Shown here piece by piece: positions 1 through 5,222 of a stretch of 5,222 nucleotides of DNA. Where the stretch lies: assembly GCA_022837245.1 (NCBI GenBank), contig JALHHX010000154.1, forward strand, positions 1-5,222, read 5' to 3'. The position numbers and the translations under genes were made by a program. The notes beneath the pieces are model-generated. The model had not been told where the DNA came from. It made no database searches and saw only the letters and a program-made list of their open reading frames with translations. The DNA comes from Lentisphaerota bacterium (GTDB lineage Bacteria > Verrucomicrobiota > Kiritimatiellia > RFP12 > UBA3636). Every line of letters begins with the position of its first letter. Positions within the stretch are counted from its first letter, which is position 1.

Positions 1-24
1 GGACATATTCATAACTCCCGATTG

Positions 25-95
25 TTCAGTGTCGTCATTTATGACGCAACCTAAAAGATTCTAAAGTTATTTCGGTGTCATTAATTATGAGTCAA
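25..95. repeat. Pair of imperfect 25-bp direct repeats, candidate operator sites
   Basis: The stretches 25-49 and 71-95 match at 19 of 25 positions with no gaps. Both share the pattern TTC-n-GTGTC at the left, TTATGA in the middle and CAA at the right. The offset is 46 bp and the bases between the copies are unrelated. The left copy contains the perfect dyad CGTCATTTATGACG (33-46); the right copy keeps the sequence but only a weaker TCAT-n5-ATGA symmetry. If transcription starts near 151, the copies are centred near -114 and -66, where activators often bind. That they bind a regulator is inference; I do not recognise the motif as that of a named family. Confidence 0.5.
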
Positions 96-115
96 TGCGT
101 TGCGGAGGAAACAAA

Positions 116-144
116 TTGACTAAAAGTCCGTCGGATGGTAATAT
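116..144 (+). promoter_or_regulatory. Sigma-70-like promoter for the aldolase-oxidoreductase unit
   Basis: A -35 box TTGACT (116-121) is followed after 17 bp by a -10 box TAATAT (139-144). The -35 box matches the consensus at five of six positions and the -10 box at four of six, keeping the important TA at the start and T at the end. The predicted start near 151 gives a leader of about 90 nt before the aldolase ATG. A short palindrome, GACT-AAA-AGTC (118-128), overlaps the -35 box and could be an operator, but arms this short occur often by chance. Confidence 0.5.
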
Positions 145-154
145 CCCGGAAATT

Positions 155-198
155 GGTTACCCGAGGTAGGGCGCTTTGTGGGCGAACGGCGGGCAACC
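155..198 (+). other. Foldable segment of the aldolase mRNA leader
   Basis: GGTTaCCC (155-162) can pair with GGGcAACC (191-198), giving seven base pairs around one A-C mismatch and closing a 28-nt G-rich loop. An alternative small hairpin, ACGG (186-189) with CCGT (197-200), uses some of the same bases, so the two folds exclude each other. No known riboswitch family is recognisable and there is no U-tract. A regulatory role is only possible. Confidence 0.25.
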
Positions 199-231
199 GT
201 CCTTTCACCAATAAGAAGCAGGAAATCAAAT

Positions 232-236
232 AAGGA
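232..236 (+). promoter_or_regulatory. Ribosome binding site of the aldolase gene
   Basis: AAGGA lies eight bases before the ATG at 245. This supports that start codon and shows that this organism uses Shine-Dalgarno initiation here. Confidence 0.7.
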
Positions 237-244
237 ATTGACCA

Positions 245-1204
245 ATGATAGTTTCAACAAAAATGCTTTTCGAGCACGCATACGGCAAATATGCAGTCGG
301 TGCCTACAATATCAACAATGCGGAGCAGATAATGGGTCTCTTCCGTGGTTGCATCGAGAGTGGGGCCCCGTTTATCATCCAGATTTCAAAGGGTGCACGC
401 TCTTACACGGACAAACGCCTCCTCGAGGCGATGATCCGCTCGGCGGACGAGATCTTCCCGAAGGCTATCTTCGCGGTTCATCTGGACCACGGCGACGAGG
501 AGTCCTGCATGGACTGCATCGCCAGCGGATTCTACAGCTCGGTTATGATCGACGCTTCGGCAGAGCCCTTTGAAAAGAACATTGAGATCACCAAGCGCGT
601 GGTCGACGCCGCGCACGCCAAGGGGATCTCCGTCGAGGCCGAACTCGGCAAACTCGGCGGAGTGGAAGAGCACGTATCTGTGTCAGAAGCCGACGCGAAG
701 CTGACTGACCCGAAACAGGCCGTGGAGTTCGTCAAACGCAGCGGTTGCGATTCTCTCGCTTGCGCGATCGGCACGAGCCATGGGGCGTACAAGTTCTCTG
801 GCACTCAGGGGCTGCACTTCGAGGTGGTTCAGGAAATCGCCGAGCTGCTGCCGCGTTTCCCGCTAGTAATGCACGGGTCGAGCTCCGTGCCTCAGGACGA
901 AGTCCAGCGCATCAACGCCGCCGGCGGCAAGCTCCCCGGCGCAAAGGGCGTCTCGGAGGAGGATATAGCAAAGGCCGGCAAGATGGGCGTGACGAAGATC
1001 AACATCGACACCGACGGCCGCCTCGTCTGGTGCCGTGTCCACCGCGAGCACTTCATCGAGCACCCCGAGAATTTCGACCTCCGCCCCGTGGGCAAGGTGT
1101 TCATGTCGGAATACGCCAAATACATTGCCGGTAAAAACAAGATACTGGGATCCGCCGGGCAGCTTGAGTCGGTACGAGAGTACATCAAGAACGCCAAGGT
1201 ATAA
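245..1204 (+). CDS. fba: Class II fructose-1,6-bisphosphate aldolase
   Basis: This 319-residue cytoplasmic enzyme should cleave fructose-1,6-bisphosphate reversibly to glyceraldehyde-3-phosphate and dihydroxyacetone phosphate, using Zn2+. The family marks are in order: HLDHG at 79-83 (catalytic Asp81, zinc ligand His82), the MIDAS-PFE-N signature at 101-112, the glycine-rich GKLGGVEEH segment at 135-143, IGTSHGAYK at 175-183 (zinc ligand His179), VMHGSSSVP at 208-216 (zinc ligand His210) and KINIDTDGR at 251-259. The NxDTD phosphate-binding motif and the FDLRP tail (277-281) resemble the Helicobacter/Thermus type of fructose-bisphosphate aldolase. Tagatose-bisphosphate aldolases (GatY/KbaY) usually have NVATE at this place, so that alternative is less likely. 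Length is normal for the family. The ATG has a good ribosome binding site and the gene ends in tandem TAA codons. It is the first gene of the unit, 71 bp before the oxidoreductase. Confidence 0.93.
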   Translation: MIVSTKMLFEHAYGKYAVGAYNINNAEQIMGLFRGCIESGAPFIIQISKGARSYTDKRLLEAMIRSADEIFPKAIFAVHLDHGDEESCMDCIASGFYSSVMIDASAEPFEKNIEITKRVVDAAHAKGISVEAELGKLGGVEEHVSVSEADAKLTDPKQAVEFVKRSGCDSLACAIGTSHGAYKFSGTQGLHFEVVQEIAELLPRFPLVMHGSSSVPQDEVQRINAAGGKLPGAKGVSEEDIAKAGKMGVTKINIDTDGRLVWCRVHREHFIEHPENFDLRPVGKVFMSEYAKYIAGKNKILGSAGQLESVREYIKNAKV

Positions 1205-1220
1205 TAACAACGAATCAATG

Positions 1221-1256
1221 TTTGGCCGGCCCCGGGAACTCGCGGAGCCGGCCAAA
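1221..1256 (+). other. Intercistronic GC-rich hairpin
   Basis: TTTGGCCGGC (1221-1230) is perfectly complementary to GCCGGCCAAA (1247-1256), with 16 bases between. Three further pairs are possible inside (1232-1234 with 1243-1245). The 3' side is followed by A residues, not T, so this is not a normal intrinsic terminator for + strand transcripts. The next gene's GGAG begins only four bases after the stem. An RNA processing or stability element that sets the ratio of the two proteins, or a translation-control element, is possible but inferred. Confidence 0.55.
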
Positions 1257-1260
1257 AAAT

Positions 1261-1264
1261 GGAG
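1261..1264 (+). promoter_or_regulatory. Ribosome binding site of the oxidoreductase gene
   Basis: GGAG sits 11 bases before the ATG at 1276, slightly longer than ideal spacing. It favours 1276 over the in-frame TTG at 1222, which lies inside the hairpin and has no Shine-Dalgarno sequence. Confidence 0.5.
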
Positions 1265-1275
1265 AAAACAAGAGA

Positions 1276-4200
1276 ATGGCCAAAAAAATCATGGTCGACG
1301 GCAATGAAGCCGCCGCAACAATAGCTTACAAATGCAGCGAAGTCTGCGCGATATATCCGATTACGCCCTCCTCCACGATGGCCGAATGGTACGACGAATG
1401 GTCCGCGCACAAGCGCCAGAACCTCTGGGGGACAGTGCCCAACGTGGTTGAAATGGAGTCCGAAGGCGGCGCAGCGGGCGCTGTGCACGGCGCACTGACC
1501 ACGGGGGCGCTTTCGACGACGTTCACGGCGTCGCAAGGCCTGTTGCTTATGATCCCCAACATGTACAAGATAGCGGGAGAGCTCACTCCGACCGTCTTCC
1601 ACGTGTCGGCCCGCTCGCTCGCGTATCAGGGGCTCTCTATTTTCGGCGACCACAGCGACGTGATGTCGTGCCGCCAGACCGGCTTCGCGATGCTCTCATC
1701 GGCCGGCGTTCAGGAGGTCATGGATCTGGCTCTCATAGCGCACGCCGCCACACTCGAGAGCCGCATTCCGTTTGTCCATTTCTTCGATGGATTCCGCACT
1801 TCTCATGAGGTGCAGAAGATCGAGGAGGTCGAGGACTCCGTCATCCGCGAGATGATCGACGACAAGTTTGTCTTCGCCCAGCGCGCCCGTGGCCTGACGC
1901 CCGATCGCCCGCGGATGCGCGGTACGGCTCAGAACCCGGACGTTTATTTCCAAGGCCGCGAGACTTCCAACCCCTACTACAAAGCGACGCCCGGCATCGT
2001 CCAGAAGTACATGGACAAATTCGCCAAACTAACGGGCCGCCAGTACAAGTTGTTCGATTACGTCGGCGCACCCGACGCCGAGCACATCGTCGTCGTGATG
2101 GGTTCCGGCGGCGAGACTGTGCACGAGACGGTCAACAAGCTCATATCTGAAGGCGAGAAGGTCGGCGTTGTCAAAGTCCGTCTTTTCCGCCCGTTCTGCG
2201 TATCTGCGTTCACTGCCGCCATCCCCGGCTCTGTCAAGACTATCACTGTGCTCGACCGCGTAAAGGAGCCCGGCTCGATCGGCGACCCGCTCTATCTGGA
2301 CGTCCGCACCGCCATTGGCGAGATGATGGAGGCCGACAAGAGCAAGTTCCAGAAATACCCGCGCACGATCGCCGGCCGCTACGGTCTTGGCTCGAAGGAC
2401 TTCACGCCCGCGATGGTCAAGAGCGTCTTCGACAACGCCAAATCAGCCACGCCCAAGAAGCATTTCACGGTTGGCATAAACGACGACGTCTCCGGCTCCT
2501 CTCTGGAATTCGACCGCTCGCTCGTGCTGGATCACAAGGGCCGCAAGGAGTGCATGTTCTACGGGCTGGGCTCAGACGGCACTGTCGGCGCAAACAAAAA
2601 CTCGATCAAAATCATCGGCGACGAGACGGACAACTTCGCGCAGGGATATTTCGAGTACGACTCCAAGAAGTCCGGCGGCATCACGGTGTCGCACCTCCGC
2701 TTCGGCCCGGAGCCGATCCAGAGCCCGTACTTCTGCACGAACGCCGACTTCATCGCCTGCCACAACTTCTCGTTCGTCGAGAAGTACGACATGCTTGCCA
2801 ACCTCAAGAAGGGCGGCACGTTCCTGCTCGCGAGCCCGTTCCCCGCCGAAGAGGTCTGGGACAACCTCCCAGACGAGCTGGAGCAGAAGATAATCGACAA
2901 GCAGGCCAAGTTCTACGTCATCAACGCCGTCGAACTTGCCGAAAAGATGGGCATGGGCAACCGCATCAACACGATCATGCAGACCGCGTTCTTTAAGATT
3001 GCCAACATCCTCCCGGCCGAAGAGGCGATCGAGCTCCTCAAGAAATACGCCAAGAAGGCTTACGGCAAGAAGGGCGACGATGTCGTCAAGAGCAACTGGG
3101 ACGCCATCGACGCCGCGCGCGATGCCGTTTTCGAAGTCAGATATCCCGCCAAGCCGTCTGGCAATAAAAAGATGCCGCCGATCGTGCCCGCCGAAGCACC
3201 GGAGTTCGTCCAGAAGGTTACTTCCAAGATCATCGCGCAACAGGGCAACGACCTGCCGGTGAGCGCCATGCCGGACGATGGCACTTGGCCCACTGCCACA
3301 ACCCGGTGGGAGAAGCGCAACGTCGCCACTCAGATTCCGCGCTGGGATCCCAGCGTCTGCATCCAGTGCACCACTTGCTCGCTCGTGTGCCCGCACGCGG
3401 CTATCCGCGGCAAGGTGTACGACGCCAAGGAACTGGAAGGCGCCCCTGAGACGTTCAAGTCAACCGATGCCAAGACGAAGGAATTCGCCGGCAAGAAGTT
3501 CACGATACAGGTGGCCCCGGAAGACTGCATCGGTTGCGGCGCCTGCGTGTACTCCTGCCCGATGAAGGACAAGGGCGATGGCGCCATCAAGATGACCGAC
3601 CAGCTCCCGCTTCGCGAGAAGGAAGCCGGGAACTTCAAGTTCTTCATGGGCATTCCCGACTACGACCGCTCGCAGCTTAACCTCGGCACGATCAAGGGCT
3701 CGCAGCTCTGCCGCCCGCTCTTCGAGTTCTCCGGCGCTTGCGGTGGTTGCGGCGAAACTCCGTACATCAAGCTCATGACGCAGCTCCTCGGCGATCGCGC
3801 TCTTATCGCAAATGCCACTGGATGCACGTCAATCTACGGCGGAAACCTGCCCACGACGCCATACTGCCAGCGCGAAGACGGCCGCGGCCCCGCATGGAGC
3901 AACAGCCTCTTCGAGGATAACGCGCAGTTCGGTCTCGGCATGTACCTCTCCGTGGAGAAGTTCGGCAGCTACGCACTTGAGCTGATTGAGAAGGTCATTG
4001 CCGCGGAGCAATCGTCGGAGGAAGTAAAGAAGCTCGCAACGGAAATTCGCGACGCCAAGCAGGAAACCTCGCAGGAGATCGAGCAGCAGCGTGCGCGCGT
4101 CGCGACCCTCAAGGAAAAACTCCAGGGCATAGAGTGCGACATCTGCAAACAGCTCCTCTCGGTGGCCGACTACCTAGTCCGCAAATCAGTCTGGATTCTC

Positions 4201-4854
4201 GGTGGCGACGGCTGGGCGTACGACATCGGCTACGGCGGCCTCGACCATGTGCTCGCTTCGGGCAAGCCGGTCAAGGTGCTCGTGCTCGACACAGAAGTCT
4301 ACTCCAACACCGGAGGCCAGGCTTCCAAGTCCACGCCGCTAGGCGCCGTTGCGAAATTCGCCTCGGCAGGAAAGCCCCAGCAGAAGAAGGACCTCGGCAT
4401 GATATCTATGACCTACGGCAACATTTACGTAGCCCAGGTCGCGATGGGCGCCAACACCGCGCAGACGGTCAAGGCGTTCAACGAAGCGGAGGCATACAAC
4501 GGCCCCGCGCTAATCATCGCCTACTCGCACTGCATCAACCACGGAATGAACATGGAAACGGGCATGCACAACCAGAAGGTCGCCGTCGAAAGCGGCCACT
4601 TCCCGCTGTATCGCTTCAATCCCGACAACGTGGCGCAAGGCAAGAACCCGCTCACGATCGACAGCAAACCGCCCACGCGCAACTTCGCCGAACAGGCTGG
4701 GATGGAGAACCGCTTCAAGATGCTCGCGAAGATGGATCCGGAAGGGGCCTACAAGATGGTTGCAGAGGCCGACAGGAGCTTCAAGAACAAGTACGAGCTC
4801 CTCCAGCAGATCGCCGCCATGTCTGTGCCCGGCGGCCAAGCACCTCAGGCGTAA
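1276..4854 (+). CDS. nifJ: Pyruvate:ferredoxin (flavodoxin) oxidoreductase, single-chain
   Basis: This 1192-residue cytoplasmic iron-sulfur enzyme converts pyruvate and CoA to acetyl-CoA and CO2, reducing ferredoxin or flavodoxin. Domain order matches Desulfovibrio africanus PFOR: pyruvate domain (about 1-255, YPITPSS at 27-33; Thr30, Glu63 and Arg113 fit the known active-site residues), domain II (about 260-390), the gamma/CoA-region domain (about 425-620), the EKR linker (679-681), a two-cluster ferredoxin domain (Cys695/698/701/705 and Cys751/754/757/761), and the thiamine diphosphate domain (GDG at 977-979, Asn1011). Proximal-cluster ligands are Cys822, Cys825, Cys850 and Cys1086, so all three [4Fe-4S] clusters look complete. 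The start at 1276 gives MAKKIMVDGNEAA, as in homologues; a TTG at 1222 would add 18 unconserved residues. It lacks the C-terminal domain VII of the D. africanus enzyme. A charged helical stretch (about 903-950) is followed by an extra C954-x2-C957. It probably shares the aldolase transcript. Confidence 0.97.
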   Translation: MAKKIMVDGNEAAATIAYKCSEVCAIYPITPSSTMAEWYDEWSAHKRQNLWGTVPNVVEMESEGGAAGAVHGALTTGALSTTFTASQGLLLMIPNMYKIAGELTPTVFHVSARSLAYQGLSIFGDHSDVMSCRQTGFAMLSSAGVQEVMDLALIAHAATLESRIPFVHFFDGFRTSHEVQKIEEVEDSVIREMIDDKFVFAQRARGLTPDRPRMRGTAQNPDVYFQGRETSNPYYKATPGIVQKYMDKFAKLTGRQYKLFDYVGAPDAEHIVVVMGSGGETVHETVNKLISEGEKVGVVKVRLFRPFCVSAFTAAIPGSVKTITVLDRVKEPGSIGDPLYLDVRTAIGEMMEADKSKFQKYPRTIAGRYGLGSKDFTPAMVKSVFDNAKSATPKKHFTVGINDDVSGSSLEFDRSLVLDHKGRKECMFYGLGSDGTVGANKNSIKIIGDETDNFAQGYFEYDSKKSGGITVSHLRFGPEPIQSPYFCTNADFIACHNFSFVEKYDMLANLKKGGTFLLASPFPAEEVWDNLPDELEQKIIDKQAKFYVINAVELAEKMGMGNRINTIMQTAFFKIANILPAEEAIELLKKYAKKAYGKKGDDVVKSNWDAIDAARDAVFEVRYPAKPSGNKKMPPIVPAEAPEFVQKVTSKIIAQQGNDLPVSAMPDDGTWPTATTRWEKRNVATQIPRWDPSVCIQCTTCSLVCPHAAIRGKVYDAKELEGAPETFKSTDAKTKEFAGKKFTIQVAPEDCIGCGACVYSCPMKDKGDGAIKMTDQLPLREKEAGNFKFFMGIPDYDRSQLNLGTIKGSQLCRPLFEFSGACGGCGETPYIKLMTQLLGDRALIANATGCTSIYGGNLPTTPYCQREDGRGPAWSNSLFEDNAQFGLGMYLSVEKFGSYALELIEKVIAAEQSSEEVKKLATEIRDAKQETSQEIEQQRARVATLKEKLQGIECDICKQLLSVADYLVRKSVWILGGDGWAYDIGYGGLDHVLASGKPVKVLVLDTEVYSNTGGQASKSTPLGAVAKFASAGKPQQKKDLGMISMTYGNIYVAQVAMGANTAQTVKAFNEAEAYNGPALIIAYSHCINHGMNMETGMHNQKVAVESGHFPLYRFNPDNVAQGKNPLTIDSKPPTRNFAEQAGMENRFKMLAKMDPEGAYKMVAEADRSFKNKYELLQQIAAMSVPGGQAPQA

Positions 4855-4878
4855 GCTTAGCGTGGTGTAAAAACACAC

Positions 4879-4909
4879 GGGAGCCTGGATTGCGCCCGGG
4901 CTCCCTTTT
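4879..4909 (+). terminator. Intrinsic terminator after the oxidoreductase gene
   Basis: GGGAGCCTGG (4879-4888) pairs with CCGGGCTCCC (4896-4905) through ten base pairs, one of them G-U, around a seven-base loop. TTTT follows at 4906-4909. It lies 24 bp after the stop codon and should end the aldolase-oxidoreductase transcript. Confidence 0.88.
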
Positions 4910-4915
4910 AATCAA

Positions 4916-5222
4916 ATGATGCCGGAACTACGCCACCTCAGGGTCTTCGCGTTTGTGGCCGTGTGCGCCACCGTTACCTACACCTCTCTGATGCCGATCC
5001 CGGATGATCCGGGCCCCATAATGAGCAAGGCGTTGGGGAAGGACTACCTTATCCATTCCGTCGCGTATTTCGCGGTATCGTTCACAGCGATGCTTGCTTT
5101 CGTGAAACGGCCAGGGATCTTCAAGGCTCGGTTGATTCTTTGGGCACTCTGCGTTTTTGCCGGTGGTATGTTTGAAATACTTCAGGTAGCCATTCCAGGC
5201 ATCAACCGATCATGTATGTTCT
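4916..5222 (+). CDS. VanZ-like membrane protein, 5' part only
   Basis: An open frame of 102 complete codons starts with ATG-ATG at 4916/4919 and is cut by the window end. It has hydrophobic stretches near residues 9-25, 47-63 and 72-93, which look like membrane helices. The pattern D43-x3-H47-x3-Y51-F52, followed by E87-x2-Q90-x3-P94-G95, fits the VanZ-like family, whose members have a conserved E-x2-Q-x3-PG(R) and further polar residues downstream. VanZ of enterococci gives low-level teicoplanin resistance, but most VanZ-like proteins have no known role and resistance should not be inferred. There is no Shine-Dalgarno sequence before the start, which is six bases after the terminator T-tract. 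A start further in, such as the ATG at codon 26 (4991), would remove most of the first helix. It belongs to a separate or read-through transcript. Confidence 0.65.
   Translation, partial: MMPELRHLRVFAFVAVCATVTYTSLMPIPDDPGPIMSKALGKDYLIHSVAYFAVSFTAMLAFVKRPGIFKARLILWALCVFAGGMFEILQVAIPGINRSCMF

Noticed and set aside
178..573. + strand frame of 131 codons starting before the aldolase
   Set aside because: It starts at GTG without a good ribosome binding site, overlaps the aldolase in another frame and shows no family features.
245..1204. Tagatose-1,6-bisphosphate aldolase (GatY/KbaY)
   Set aside because: The NxDTD motif and C-terminal region match the fructose-bisphosphate type, and no tagatose or galactitol genes are nearby.
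1221..1260. Intrinsic terminator between the two genes
   Set aside because: The stem is strong but is followed by A residues on the + strand. There is also no convergent minus-strand gene that it could terminate.
1222..1275. Upstream TTG start for the oxidoreductase, adding 18 residues
   Set aside because: The TTG lies in the hairpin stem, has no Shine-Dalgarno sequence, and the added residues are absent from homologues. The ATG at 1276 fits better.
892..1653. Minus-strand open frame of 253 codons spanning the aldolase 3' end and oxidoreductase 5' end
   Set aside because: It crosses two well-supported genes and the intergenic hairpin, and has no recognisable motif.
2572..3396. Long minus-strand open frame of 274 codons
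   Set aside because: It lies wholly inside the conserved oxidoreductase gene, and its translation is a low-complexity mix rich in Arg, Val, Leu and Asp with no domain. It follows from the G/C-rich third positions of the real gene.
4134..4919. + strand open frame of 261 codons in another frame of the oxidoreductase gene
   Set aside because: It is Arg/His/Gly-rich shadow translation of the thiamine domain and runs through the terminator.
4916..5222. Glycopeptide resistance gene
   Set aside because: Only the general VanZ-like pattern is present and no vanHAX or other resistance genes are visible. Most members of this family are not resistance proteins.

Overview
The window carries a short glycolytic/fermentative gene set, all on the + strand. 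A class II fructose-1,6-bisphosphate aldolase (245-1204) is followed by a full-length single-chain pyruvate:ferredoxin oxidoreductase (1276-4854). A strong intrinsic terminator (4879-4909) comes next, then the 5' part of a VanZ-like membrane protein gene that runs off the window end (4916-5222). Coding DNA is GC-rich, with many G/C third positions. The 5' intergenic region is clearly more AT-rich.

Organism: a bacterium that oxidises pyruvate anaerobically. The oxygen-sensitive type of PFOR, a ferredoxin-linked pyruvate step and a zinc class II aldolase fit an obligate or facultative anaerobe. Shine-Dalgarno sequences precede both complete genes, and the upstream region has a sigma-70-like promoter. 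I cannot assign a phylum from sequence alone. A gut or sediment anaerobe, perhaps of the PVC group, is only a guess.

Layout: 1-244 is a regulatory region. It holds two copies of an imperfect 25-bp direct repeat 46 bp apart (25-49 and 71-95), the first containing a perfect 14-bp dyad. It also holds a TTGACT-17-TAATAT promoter (116-144) and a leader that can fold (155-198). The aldolase has a good ribosome binding site and ends in tandem TAA codons. The 71-bp gap before the oxidoreductase contains a GC-rich hairpin with no U-tract, so the two genes are probably co-transcribed. The terminator then closes the unit.

How the genes work together: the aldolase makes the two triose phosphates of lower glycolysis. 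The oxidoreductase takes the end product pyruvate to acetyl-CoA, CO2 and reduced ferredoxin. Pairing an early and a terminal step suggests coordinated control of carbon flux and ferredoxin supply. I found no CRISPR array, mobile element, RNA gene or unmistakably new system. The least explained parts are the upstream repeat pair, the intercistronic hairpin and an extra CxxC motif in the oxidoreductase.
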